Source of the DNA: Aedes albopictus | Taxonomy: Eukaryota; Arthropoda; Insecta; Diptera; Culicidae | NCBI RefSeq assembly: GCF_035046485.1 | Contig: NC_085138.1 | Coordinates: 339,152,263-339,216,262 of the forward strand | Length of the DNA: 64,000 bases | Direction: 5' to 3' | Shown: one piece after another, positions 46,314 to 57,862 of the stretch | Position numbering within the stretch: position 1 is the stretch's first letter | How the letters are laid out: each line of letters begins with the position of its first letter | The notes under the pieces: generated by a model | Database searches by the model: none | What the model was told of the DNA's origin: nothing | What the model saw: only the letters and a program-made list of their open reading frames with translations | Made by a program: the position numbers and the translations under genes

Positions 46314-47477
46314 TGTGACTGAGCAAGGGCCGTGTTACTCCCAGCAAGGATGAAACCCCCGTCTTCAAGCCTCAGGGTCGGCAAGACGCTCGTGACACTC
46401 CGCGAAATGAAAACACTAGTAGATTCGGTAAAGCAAAACTCCCTATATTGATGGTCTCGTGTACACTTTTATTCACTTCCTGACGTCCTACTTTCGTTCT
46501 TCCTCCTAGCTTCTCCCTTCCTAGCTTTCTGGCGTCCGCCCTCAACACCGGACGACGCCTCCCACTTTCTTAAGGACTAGTCCTACCTTACTTTCTTCAC
46601 TTCTCTTCGTTCTTCGGGGCCCCGCACACTGCACGCCTTCGCTGCCGCTCTTTTCGCCTGTCCTCTGGTTCCTCGTCTCCTTCCTGGGCCAGGGGGCGGG
46701 CAATTCTTCTCCTTTCTTCTCTCTTTCGTTGGCTGCAGCCTTTCGCGGACCTTCCTCCTGTCCCGTGCGCCCCTCGAGTGTGTTGACGGACTCGAGGCTT
46801 CAGTGATCCGTAGAGTCACTGGAAAAAGCCTGGGTTCGTCGGCGCGTTTGGTGGTTGTATCGGGTTACAGGGATGCGGACACACTACAAATTGGCTAGTA
46901 GGGTCTACGCAGTGGTAGCGTCTTGTACTGTACGGGTCACTAACTTGGTTTTTGAAATAAAAACCGCGAGGTCCTGGATGTCCGGATTGCTTCAAATTCT
47001 CCACTTTCCTTTTCTCCTTCTGTCCACTTTTCCGTGCTTTCAAATCTTTCTATTAACTTCTCCAACTAAACTTCCTTCCAACTTTACTTTTCTTCAACAA
47101 ACTTTCCTTCTACCAACTTTTCAAATGACTGTTGTCTCTGAAGATCACCAGGCTAATGATCCTCCGTTTTGAAGATCGTTGACCCCGAACCATTGGCCAT
47201 TGACCCGTCGTAAGTGCCGAAGTTCCTCCTCATCATGGCCACCCAGTTCGCCTTCCATGGCCGCCCATTCGTGCAGTCCTGTGCAGCCTGGTGGTGACTA
47301 GCGGAACTACCGTCGTCCTTACATGGGGCAGTGTAGTGACGGCTGCGTGCGTGGGATTTCGGGACGTTACACTTAACCTAACTACAAACGTTTTCTTTTT
47401 TTTTTAATACAAAATACGACGAATACTACACGCGACAAATCTCATCAATACTGGACGTTACACTGACACTTGTTACA
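46314..47477 (-). repeat. 5' LTR of Gypsy element 1
   Basis: 1,164 bp; followed on the plus strand by CATG at 47478-47481. It should contain the promoter and poly(A) signals of the element. Short stems such as CTCGAGT/ACTCGAG and CAGTGA/TCACTG occur near 46770-46820. Confidence 0.95.
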
Positions 47478-47761
47478 CATGAGTCATTTCATTTTGTCGC
47501 GGAGCATACACGCAAAGGTGATATGTATAAACTGTCTGCTCGACTGATAGCATCTTCAAAGTGATATTTTTTCAGATAGTTTTACGTGACTTCAGTATGA
47601 AGCGGTGTCTGATATGTTTTTCTGTATTTTTTTTTTCTCTAGAGAATCAGGTTGGCTGGAAATTTATTCAAAACAGATGTGCACCTATTTAGAAGTTTAT
47701 TATTATTCATATAATTTCAAATCGCATTGGATACAGTATTCCATGAATACTGAAGAACATT
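47478..47761. other. Host spacer between the two Gypsy elements
   Basis: 284 bases, AT-rich, no gene. CATG at its left edge and CATT at its right edge belong to the two target duplications. The spacer separates two 5' LTRs pointing away from each other. Confidence 0.7.
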
Positions 47762-48432
47762 TGTAACCAGCGTGTTACAATTAACCCAGTTTGTCTAGTT
47801 TCGTCACTGCGTGTACTCTGAGTAGTTTGTATATAGTCCGTTGTTGATACTCAGAGTAATGTTTTTGTTTTGAATTGGCAACATACACCACCACTGACGT
47901 GATGAGCAATTTATTTTAATTTGTTTATTTCATGTTTGATTTTATTTGGTGTTAGGTTTTTCCATTTTAATATGTTAGGTAGTAAATTATAGTTTAGATT
48001 TAGATAGGTTTTTAAACGAAGTTAGGTCCCATTCTCCTCCCGTTGCAAAGAAAGCGGCGCAACATAACTGCATAACAAGTCGAGCACGGTGGTAGGAGAT
48101 GGCGGCAAGGTGGTGTGCGATATTCTGGACGGAGGATGACATTTTGAAAAACCAGATCGTTTGGTACTGTGAAAGAGCCCGGGCGCGAATTTCGACTCCG
48201 CTATTTAGTGAGCACCGTTTGCGTGGAATTCGAGTGAGTGATACCTGGAAGGTTGTCCCCAGGTCGCCGGGAGTGACTGGTGCCAGAAAGTTCCCCGGAA
48301 AGCGCCGTCCCGCGGTCGAAAACAGTGCAGTGAACGGGTATTGGGTCGCCGCTATTGGGAAGCTAATCAACAAGGATCTTTTCGCTTCCCGCGGCTAACC
48401 ACCAAGGACCCAGAAAATACCCACCGTCCTTA

Positions 48433-48666
48433 CTGTGGAGGCTCAGCCAATTGAGTATCTCGCCTCCACAGTTAACAGTCAAGAAGGACGAAGTTGGTTG
48501 GTACAAAGGGGCGTACCAACCAAGGTAAGAAACTGCGGTTTCTGCCGGTACTATCCACGGCGAGTGGGTAGTACGGTGAATACCACCAGCGTCGCTAGGG
48601 GGGGTCCGACAAAGGAGTTTATCTCCTCCCCCTAGCTAAAAGCCAAGGACCGTCGCTTCGGCGGCG
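48433..48666 (+). promoter_or_regulatory. Row of five stem-loops in the LTR of Gypsy element 2
   Basis: Stems: CTGTGGAGGC (48433-48442) with 48462-48471, 10 bp perfect; TTGGTTGGTAC (48494-48504) with 48513-48523, 11 bp perfect; 48545-48558 with 48564-48576, 13 bp with one bulge and one wobble; GCTAGGGGG (48594-48602) with 48628-48636, plus an inner AGGAG/CTCCT; CGTCGC (48651-48656) with GCGGCG closing a UUCG loop. The 3' LTR repeats all of them at +8,876. Likely structured leader RNA; function unknown. Confidence 0.7.
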
Positions 48667-48927
48667 AATTAGCCCAACCCGAAGAAGAGGAAGGTGAAGA
48701 AGCAGAAGTGGAAGAAGAAGAAGGACGAGGAAGCTCCGCATATCCCGTGCGGGAGCGAACGCCACCACCGTGCTGAAAGGGCCCCAACGAGTGTCGACGA
48801 GCCAGTGACCAGTGACGTAGCGAGGAGGAGAAAATAAGGTCAGAAGTAGAAAAGAAGTTTAAAATTGAAATATTTCTTCCTTTTTCCTATTATCACCCAT
48901 CCGAAATCCAAAGTTTATTGGAAGTAC

Positions 48928-48963
48928 CCTGCTCCGAGCCGCCCTGCCGGGCTATAGCAGGTA
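48928..48963 (+). promoter_or_regulatory. Nested hairpin near the LTR end
   Basis: CCTGCT pairs with AGCAGG, enclosing AGCC/GGCT, about 25-60 bases before the LTR boundary. This is a position where LTR elements often place a U5 or poly(A) hairpin. Confidence 0.5.
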
Positions 48964-48988
48964 AGGGCTGAAAACCAACCCTTACAAT

Positions 48989-49004
48989 TGGCGCCCAACG
49001 CAAA
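48989..49004 (+). promoter_or_regulatory. Primer binding site, Gypsy element 2
   Basis: TGGCGCCCAACGCAAA, two bases after the 5' LTR. It shares TGGCGCCCAACG with element 1, the tRNA-Lys type. Confidence 0.85.
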
Positions 49005-49396
49005 ATTACGCGGAAAAATCTACGATTTTTCCCACTGAGCGAGGGGTACTTCCACCAAAATTTGGATTTTGGGTGGAATAAGCGCAGTGGTGGGGACTTT
49101 TTCCACAGCCGCGTGGACGTTTAATAAAGTTTACATTGTTCGTCTTAGCCTAAATCAGTAAATCGTCTCGTCTGCAGAACGAATTGGCACATTTTGGGTC
49201 TCTTTGTTCTCAGGGCGAGGTTTTCAATTCTTCTGGGCTGATTTGGGGTGACATCTGATCCAACGTAGTAACCTAAAATCAAATTGGAGCCGTTAGTAAA
49301 GGAAAATTACTCTGTACCGTGTTCATACATCACTGAATAGTTGGGAAGTTTCAAATTGGTCCATATTTTGAAGATTTGCGTCGCTCCTTCATCAAA

Positions 49397-51800
49397 ATGG
49401 CACTCCATTCTTTGACGTTGGGGGAGTTCAACGTTGCCTATTTGCAATTACGTGCCGATCATCTGGAGCTTGAAGACATCGACTTTGAGCTGAACTCCCG
49501 GGGTGTTGACATCCCTCCTGAATCGGATCAATCTGGCTCCAAGAGACGTCGTCGTTTGCGGGGGTTGTTGTCTAGCGAGCAGAACAGCTCCGAGCCTGCT
49601 GTCCGCTCATACAAGGGAGATGTTGAAACTGAATATTCCATTTGTCGTGGCAAGTTTGAGACTATGAAGGAGGACTTGGGGTATACACTACCCGTCATAA
49701 GTACGGACTCACAAAAAGTATTGCAACAATATTGCATCACCCTGACTCACCTCGATATCTCCGAAACCTGAGGACTTACAAAGATGCTGTCTTCAGGGAA
49801 GTTATTCAGAAAACCAAAAGCAACAACTTTTCTGAAGGCGGCATTTTTGTAGGAGTTCTGGTTTTAGAGATATCGAGGTGAGTCAGGGTGATGCAATATT
49901 GTTGCAATACTTTTTGTGAGTCCGTACTTATGACGGGTAGTGTAGGTGTCCAAATAAGGAGATTTACCGAAGCAGGTTGCTTCATTTGGGTACCCGACTC
50001 CAAATTGTGAAAAACTACGTCATGGGGGAGGCCAATAAGGCTTTTGTCGATTTGTTGGGCGACGTGGTAGCCCTTTATAACTATCATTTCGGTAATAGCG
50101 TGGCGCCTCCTCCCACGCCGACGGAGGAAGACAAGGAGGATGGTGAGGAAGATTTGCAAAACCAATTTGCCACGGGGAAGGATGCTATATCGAATGGAAA
50201 TACGCAGAATCCAGTCGATAAAGCACCCAACAACCAGTTAGGGGACGATATTCGGGATGTCTTGCTTGAAATTAGGGCGGAGATTCAGAAGACGCAAGCA
50301 CAAATAAAGTTAAGTGAGACTCGCAGTTCTTCCAGGGTGGATGCCCTCGAAACAGCGGTGAGAAAACTCAGTAGCGGACTCGCGTCTATCAGTGCAATTG
50401 CGTCGGAACTTCAGAAGACGAATCGCGAGGTGCAGACACTTCGCGAAACGGTTTCGGAACTACAAGGCATTGTGGGCAAAATAATCCCTAACGGAAACTT
50501 GCAAAGCTTACCGGTAGAAATAGACGACATTCGGATGCGAACGAGTCCGGAGCTGCCGGATTTGCCCGAGTTTGAACCGGCGACGTTGGAAGGGCTGGGG
50601 ATTCCAGATCACTCGTCGATGCCTACGAAGGACTTTGTAGTACCGAAACAGCCTAGCCAGAGACCTTTTAATTCTGCTGGGGTGAACAATTCTAGGATTT
50701 TTGAAAAGTCTGAGCCAGCCTTCCCACAACAGAACGCCTTTTCGCGTCCGTCTTTTCAAAACCTGGTTCCACCGCGTCAGCCAGAAAGCGCTGGATCGGT
50801 TGAAATCACCGGTTATTACCGTCGGCCCCAACGGGTGGCCGATTGGAAAATCCAGAAATACGCTGGAAATGATGAAGGCACCGGACTCAACGAATTCCTA
50901 GAATCTGTTCACCACTATGCGGAGTCCGAGCAGATCTCCGAAGCTGAACTTTTCAACTCGGCCATGCACCTGTTCACCGGGAACGCGCTGGCTTGGTATC
51001 AAGCTATGCGATCCCAGAAGCGTTTTTTTAATTGGAATCATCTGGTGTGCGAGCTGAAGGCGAACTTTGTTCACCCGGAACTCGACGCCGCGCTAAAGAT
51101 GAAAGCAGCCCACCGACGTCAGCAGCGGAATGAGTCATTTCAAGATTTCTATCTCGAAATGGAAAAAATCTTCCGCGCAATGACCACACCGCTTAGTCCT
51201 GGCGAAAAGCTGGACATTATCAAGCGAAACATGAAGGCCGATTACAAACAGGTTTTGATCTTCAAACCGGTGAATACTGTGGCCGAATTGATGCTGATAG
51301 GGAAGACACTCGACGCTTCTCGAACTCCCATCTACCAAAAGGTATTTGGAAATTCGAAAGAAGTCGCCGCGATAGTGGAAACCCCTGGCTATAATGGTTC
51401 CAAACCGAGCCAGCGGCAGCAGCCGGAGAGTGCCGGTCTGAAGGGGAATAAACCTCGGGTTTTCTATAATAAGAACAACCCACCGGCCTCACCACCAGCC
51501 CACAAAGTACCTCCAAATCGTTTTCAGGAAACGGGAGGGCAATGCCAGAAGAATCTCCCTGAGAAGACCGGAGCAATTCCGAAAACCACACGGTCACAGG
51601 ATGGCGCAATGTGTTTGAGCTCGCTGGTGGACAAACATCGTCCACCCCAGCCGGCGGTTTGTTACAATTGTGGGGTCAAAGGGCACGATCACGAGGACTG
51701 CCCCAAACCCAAGCGCGTCTTCTGTATCGTGTGTGGTTTCAAAGGATTCGAGGCTTCTCAGTGCCCCTACTGCTTAAAAAACGGGATCAGGTCCAACTGA
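49397..51800 (+). pseudogene. gag: Gag, Gypsy element 2, split by a MITE
   Basis: The ATG at 49397 begins a gag related to that of element 1. After about 95 codons the frame meets a 261-bp palindromic MITE (49684-49944). The remainder is open in a different frame from about 49945 to 51800. It includes a coiled-coil-like stretch (near 50260-50490), the gag core with LNEF and AWYQAM (near 50880-51010), and two knuckles (C-x2-C-x4-H-x4-C near 51661, and CIVCGFKGFEASQC lacking the histidine, near 51725). The slippery heptamer A AAA AAC is at 51776-51782. As it stands it cannot make full-length Gag. Confidence 0.88.
49684..49944. mobile_element. 261-bp palindromic MITE, copy B, in gag
   Basis: Inverted relative to copy A at 21447-21707 and of the same length, with about four differences in the 120-base centre. 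Arms of about 75 bases start TACACTACCCGTCATAAG. It interrupts gag, so it inserted after (or into the source of) Gypsy element 2. Confidence 0.88.
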
Positions 51801-54800
51801 AGTCGCAGTTGGAAAGTCTTGAGCGCCCCATTGATCACCTAGTCATACCTCCTGAGATTTTCAACAGCTTTCGACCCGCCAAGCCAGAAGACTACAACGA
51901 CCGTATTTCCGTTCAAACCATCATCTTCAACAACCCTTCCGACAACCGGCCATTCGTTCTGGTCGAAGTTTGCGGCAGCGAGTTTGCAGCCTTGCTCGAT
52001 AGTGGCAGCAATGCTACAATCATCAGCGAGCGGCAGTTCCGAAGGATATCTCCCGGTCCGTTGAAGAGCTTAGACCATCCGTGCGAGTTGCGCTCGGCAA
52101 ATGGCCAGGTCATTTCTGTACGAGGGCAGTGTTATCTCCCTTTCACTTTCAAGGGTATAACCAAGGTCGTTTGTACTCTGGTGGTCGATAAGCTGAGTGT
52201 AGACTGTCTGTTGGGCATGGATTTCTGGAAGTCTTTTGGAATTACTCCAGAGTTAAAAGGCTGTGCTCTGGTGGGTCCCGGTCGTGTTCAGAGTGCTGAG
52301 GAGGAGTTACAGTCGACACTGTCGGCGTCCCAGGCCGCACGGATTAACCAGGTTAAGTCCTAGTTTCAAGGTGTGGAGCCTGGTAAGTTGAGCACTACGA
52401 CCCTCACCGAGCACAGGATTATAATAAAGGAGGAGTTCCAAAACAAGGACCCCGTAATTCGATACCCTTACAAAATGAGCCCCAGTAAGTTGCAGAAAGT
52501 TTGGGCGGAGGTCGACAGGTGGCGCGCGATGGGAATCATCGAAGAGTCGGATTCGGACTGGTCTCTGAACTTAGTTGCCGTCACAAAACCAGATGACTCA
52601 ATTCGACTTTGCTTAGACGCTCGGCCTCTTAATGAAAGAACTGTACGTGATGCGTATCCACTACCACACCCAGGTCGTATCCTAGGCAGCCTACCGAAGG
52701 CTAGGTATCTGTCGACCATAGACCTAAAGGAAGCTTTCCTTCAGGTTCCTTTAGCTCAGGACAGCCGAAAATATACCGCGTTTAGTGTGCCCGGTCGGGG
52801 CATGTTTCACTTCACTCGCCTGCCATTCGGTCTCGTGAATAGCCCGGCAACTCTCGCTCGGTTAATGGACCAAGTGCTAGGACGCGGCAAGCTCGAGCCC
52901 TACGTTTTCGTTTATCTCGACGACATTATTATCGTCAGCGAGTCGTTTGAACATCACGTACAGTTACTCAAAGAGGTGGCCGATTGTCTAAGGAAAGCGA
53001 ATTTGACGATAAATCTGGAAAAGTCCCGGTTTGGTGTTCCCCAGCTAAAATTTCTTGGATACTTCCTTTCTCGCGAGGGTTTGAAGGTCAACCCCGAGAA
53101 AATCCAGCCCATTCTCGACTACGAGAGACCGATTACCATCACTAAGTTGCGTCGGTTCTTGGGTATGTGCGGTTACTACCGCCGATTCATAGATCGCTTT
53201 AGTGAGGTGACGGCACCCCTTAGCGATCTGCTCAAAACGAAGTCCAAGAATATTAGCTGGAACCCAGAAGCAGAAAAAGCCTTCCTTGAAATCAAGGAAC
53301 GGTTGGTTACTCCTCCAGTTTTAGTTCCACCGGATTTCTCCAAAGAGTTCATTCTCCAGACGGACGCGAGTGATACCGCCGTGGCCGCGGTGCTCGCCCA
53401 AAAACACCTGGATGGGGAAAAGGTAGTAGCGTACTTCTCGCATAAGCTGACTACCCCTCAGCGCAATTACCACGCCACCGAGAAGGAAGGGCTTGCGGTA
53501 GTTTTGGCGGTGGAAAACTTCCGAGGATACTTAGAAGGTTACCATTTTCGACTTATCACAGACAATTCAGCGATTACTTGGATCATGCAAACCAAGTGGA
53601 AAACTGGTTCTCGTCTGAGTCGTTGGAGTTTAGAACTCCAACTGTACAATATGACCATCGAGCACCGGAAAGGGAAAGATAACATCGTCCCCGATGCTCT
53701 GTCTCGCGCCGTAGTAGAAGTCTCCGCAGTCACCAAGTCAGATTGGTACTGTGACCTCCGATCCAAAGTAATCGAAAATCCTGATGCGTACTGTGATTTC
53801 AAAGTCGAAAATGAGCAACTTTTTAAGTATGTCAAAGCCGAGGAAATCCCCAGCGACACAAGGTTTAGTTGGAAACTTGTCCCAGCCCCGGAGTGCCGCC
53901 TCGAGATAATCGAGAAAACACACGAAAACCTTCTTCATGTAGGGCTTGACAAAACACTACATGAAATCAAGCTTCGATATTTCTGGCCAAAAATGGCCAC
54001 TCAGACAAGGGCCTTTCTTCAAAAGTGTGGAACGTGCAAGGAAATTAAAGCTCCTTACGTTCCCGTTCAACCTGAACTTGGTCAGGCACGAACATCAAAT
54101 TCACCCTGGAGGATGATTTCGGTGGACTATATTGGCCCACTCCCAAGAAGCAAACACGGGTTCCAACATCTACTTGTGGTGCTGGACGTGTACAGCAAGT
54201 ACGTGATGCTGGTCCCGGTAAGAAAAATTGCAAGCAGCTCCCTTTGCACCATTCTGCGGGAGCAGTGGTTTAACCGCCACGGAAGTCCGGAGATTCTCCT
54301 GAGTGACAACGCCGCCACGTTCACCTCGAAGGAATTCGGCCAGTTCCTGAAAGAACAAAACGTTAAACATTGGCTAAATGCGAAATACCATTCGCAGGCT
54401 AACCCGGTGGAGCGAGTGAATCGCTCAATCAACGCTGCAATTCGGGCTTACGCTCGCAGCGACCAACGAAATTGGGACCAACACATTTCCGATGTGGAAA
54501 GGGTTCTCAATATTACCACCCATTCGTCCACCGGGTTCACACCGTATTTTGTGGTTCACGGGTGTGAAATGGCAGGCGGCAAGGATTTCAGCGGGAACTC
54601 TGGCGACATGGAGGATAATCTACAAGCAAGACACGAAAGAATAACAAAAATTAGGGAGATTGTGGACAAAAATCTCAAAAAGGCCAGCGAAAGCGTCCGT
54701 CATCAGTATAACCTGCGACACCGGAAGTTCGCCAAACCCTTCGAGGTTGGCCAACTGGTGTACCGTCGCAATACCAAACAATCAGACGCGATCGCTGGCT

Positions 54801-54934
54801 ACAACGCTAAATTAGGTTCACAATACTTACCCGCAAAAGTACTTCGTCGTCGGGGTACTTCATCCTACGAGCTGGTTGACCTCGATGGGAAAAACCTTGG
54901 GTTTTGGCCGGCAAATCTTATAAAACCAGCGTGA
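51611..54934 (+). pseudogene. pol: Pol, Gypsy element 2: protease, RT, RNase H, integrase; one TAG
   Basis: The pol frame is open from about 51611 (no ATG needed; it is entered by frameshift near 51780). Protease ALLDSGSNAT lies near 51990-52020 and LLGMDFW near 52208. A TAG at 52361-52363 separates protease from RT; the same frame then continues to 54934. RT YLDD is near 52913, RNase H TDASDTA near 53360, and the integrase has HENLLHVG...CGTC followed by D, D and E residues near 54125, 54305 and 54410 with 35-residue final spacing. Related throughout to element 1. The TAG should prevent RT and integrase synthesis unless read through. Confidence 0.9.
51776..51813 (+). promoter_or_regulatory. 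Predicted -1 ribosomal frameshift site, Gypsy element 2
   Basis: Gag codons TTA AAA AAC give the heptamer A AAA AAC (51776-51782). A 9-base spacer follows, then a perfect 8-bp stem TCCAACTG/CAGTTGGA (51792-51799 with 51806-51813) that overlaps the gag stop. The -1 frame is the pol frame. Confidence 0.8.
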
Positions 54935-56637
54935 GTGCGTTGTCTCTGTTACCCCTCGAACCCAAAACATCGTATTCATATGGTTGCTCACTTGGGAGCT
55001 TCCGAATATCGATGGGCTAGAGGGGCCAGAATTCCTCCTAAGCACTCCACTGGTAATCGTCACCGTCCTCATAAACAATTGGAGTCGGACACATCGGACA
55101 CTTCTATCGGTAGGCCACCCATTCCGTATTGGGAACCGCATAATCCTAAACTTGAGGAATGGTTCCACGGAGGGTCGCTAACACCACCGATAGAACCCCA
55201 ATTATCCTTCTTCAGCCGGGGGGAAAATACACTGCGGCTGCGTAATGCTGCAGCCTAGCAAATTTCACTTTCCCTCCACGGAAATACCACCCCTAAAAAA
55301 ACCCTCTTCGGTGGGGTAGTTAATAAAATAATCACTATCCTTCCCGGCAGAAGGACTCGAACACCACGACCGAGGGTGGTTTACGACCGGTAACCACCTA
55401 AAACCGCGAAAAATCGTAAAAAGTTAACAATCACAGCCGCGACGATCGCGACGGTGCGGCTGGATTGTTTTTATTTACATTTTTCAGTTTCACATTCTTC
55501 CTTCCCCGCAATCAAACGATGACGTCATCAAGGGGAAATAAAATCTGCTGTCCCTTGCTGACAGCAAGGCGAGGGCGACACGTTAGCCCATTTTTAATTT
55601 CGTTTTGATCCATTCGGGAGGTCATTTATGTGTGCGCACCTGTGCACTGAGCGTAATTTCCATGTAAAAGTCCCGCGCATAGATGACAACACTGTTTTAA
55701 CATGTTTTAAATTTGTTTGTTCTTCGTTATTTTAATCTGTTAGAATCTGGGAAATTCAACTGATTCCATAGGGAATCAGTTTGTAATGGACCTGCATTCA
55801 CATTCGGTGTCTGGCTCAGGTCTCCTTGGAAAAGGAAGTACCTGATGCGTGAAAGACTACACCTTGCGTTCAATTTGTCCAGTTGTTTTCGGTATTTGGT
55901 GTGGTGTGTGTGAAAAAAAAAATTGAATTGTATGAGTGAAAATATTCGGTGAATGAATGTAATGTATGAATAAGTGTGATTGTGAGTGGCGGGGGTTCAA
56001 TCAAGGATTTTTGTGATTGTGTGTACGTATAGGCCAATGAGTGTGATGAATGAGTGGCGTACTTTGGATGAATGTGAATTGATTTGAGACCCCAGTTGTT
56101 TAGTGTGTATGAATACCGTCCGGATAGGAAAATTGGACGTCAAAAAAAAAAAAAAAAAAAAATAGCAAAAGAAAAACACGAGACCACGACAACCGTTCCT
56201 CTGCTACGCTATTTCCTTGACCGGAGGCTAGCAGGGTTTTAGGGAGCTGGGTTGTTTTAGGTGTTATCCTGAATTGGTCTGGGGGAGTTGAAAATCTTTA
56301 GCTCTCCCACTGAGAACCGGATGTGTCGAGGGTGGTCTGGTGCCGTTAATAGCGACGGGTCCCAGTCCTTGTCTGTAGACAAAACATGATGAGACGATGT
56401 ACCGATTTAGACTTTTGTTCGGTCGTTTCCCTGTTAGTGTCCTTGTTTACACATTTTTTATTTGTGGAAATAGTCTTGTTTGGTAGGTTAGGCAGATTTT
56501 TTATTTACACTTTTTATTTATTTTCCATGTTAAATTATTCAATTTTAATTCGTTTCATTATTATTGTCATCGGTGTTAGGTGTTAGGGTTTAAAAAAAAA
56601 ATGTTGCCATTTTTTTTCTCCGCGGTGTGGGCGAGAT
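54935..56637 (+). other. 3' non-coding region of Gypsy element 2
   Basis: A 107-codon frame (54935-55258) directly follows pol but has no signal peptide, membrane segment or recognised domain. The rest lacks frames and includes an A-run near 56140-56160. No envelope gene was recognised. Confidence 0.5.
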
Positions 56638-57862
56638 TGTAACCTGCGTGTTACAATTAACCCAGTTTGTCTAGTTTCGTCACTGCGTGTACTCTGAGTA
56701 GTTTGTATATAGTCCGTTGTTGATACTCAGAGTAATGTTTTTGTTTTGAATTGGCAACATACACCACCACTGACGTGATGAGCAATTTATTTTAATTTGT
56801 TTATTTCATGTTTGATTTTATTTGGTGTTAGGTTTTTCCATTTTAATATGTTAGGTAGTAAATTATAGTTTAGATTTAGATAGGTTTTTAAACGAAGTTA
56901 GGTCCCATTCTCCTCCCGTTGCAAAGAAAGCGGCGCAACATAACTGCATAACAAGTCGAGCACGGTGGTAGGAGATGGCGGCAAGGTGGTGTGCGATATT
57001 CTGGACGGAGGATGACATTTTGAAAAACCAGATCGTTTGGTACTGTGAAAGAGCCCGGGCGCGAATTTCGACTCCGCTATTTAGTGAGCACCGTTTGCGT
57101 GGAATTCGAGTGAGTGATACCTGGAAGGTTGTCCCCAGGTCGCCGGGAGTGACTGGTGCCAGAAAGTTCCCCGGAAAGCGCCGTCCCGCGGTCGAAAACA
57201 GTGCAGTGAACGGGTATTGGGTCGCCGCTATTGGGAAGCTAATCAACAAGGATCTTTTCGCTTCCCGCGGCTAACCACCAAGGACCCAGAAAATACCCAC
57301 CGTCCTTACTGTGGAGGCTCAGCCAATTGAGTATCTCGCCTCCACAGTTAACAGTCAAGAAGGACGAAGTTGGTTGGTACAAAGGGGCGTACCAACCAAG
57401 GTAAGAAACTGCGGTTTCTGCCGGTACTATCCACGGCGAGTGGGTAGTACGGTGAATACCACCAGCGTCGCTAGGGGGGGTCCGACAAAGGAGTTTATCT
57501 CCTCCCCCTAGCTAAAAGCCAAGGACCGTCGCTTCGGCGGCGAATTAGCCCAACCCGAAGAAGAGGAAGGTGAAGAAGCAGAAGTGGAAGAAGAAGAAGG
57601 ACGAGGAAGCTCCGCATATCCCGTGCGGGAGCGAACGCCACCACCGTGCTGAAAGGGCCCCAACGAGTGTCGACGAGCCAGTGACCAGTGACGTAGCGAG
57701 GAGGAGAAAATAAGGTCAGAAGTAGAAAAGAAGTTTAAAATTGAAATATTTCTTCCTTTTTCCTATTATCACCCATCCGAAATCCAAAGTTTATTGGAAG
57801 TACCCTGCTCCGAGCCGCCCTGCCGGGCTATAGCAGGTAAGGGCTGAAAACCAACCCTTACA
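56638..57862 (+). repeat. 3' LTR of Gypsy element 2
   Basis: 1,225 bp copy of 47762-48986, preceded by the purine-rich GGTGTGGGCGAGA. Near-identity of the LTRs implies a recent insertion. Confidence 0.93.

Larger units (their letters stand above)
37889..47477 (-). mobile_element. Ty3/Gypsy LTR retrotransposon 1, apparently intact
   Basis: A 9,589-bp element reading on the minus strand: 5' LTR (46314-47477), primer binding site, gag (45750-43735), pol by -1 frameshift (to 40583), a ~1.5-kb non-coding 3' region, polypurine tract and 3' LTR (37889-39052). CATG flanks both ends. Long LTRs plus a TGGCGCCCAACG primer site recall the Osvaldo/Ulysses group; this placement is inference. Confidence 0.95.
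47762..48986 (+). repeat. 5' LTR of Gypsy element 2
   Basis: 1,225 bp, with one difference from 56638-57862 noticed by eye (seventh base). It contains a 99-codon frame (48099-48398), a 66-codon frame (48435-48635) and a 128-codon minus-strand frame, none recognised. The segment 48433-48666 holds a run of stem-loops. Confidence 0.93.
47762..57862 (+). mobile_element. Ty3/Gypsy LTR retrotransposon 2, disabled
   Basis: A 10,101-bp element: 5' LTR 47762-48986, primer site, gag interrupted by a MITE, pol with an in-frame stop, ~1.7 kb of non-coding 3' sequence and 3' LTR 56638-57862. CATT lies at 47758-47761 and 57863-57866. Its proteins are clearly related to element 1 (same domain order, shared GTSSYE tail and frameshift layout) but the DNA is diverged. 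Confidence 0.93.

Noticed and set aside
54935..55258. Possible envelope gene after pol in Gypsy element 2
   Set aside because: Only 107 codons, with no signal peptide, membrane segment or cleavage site.
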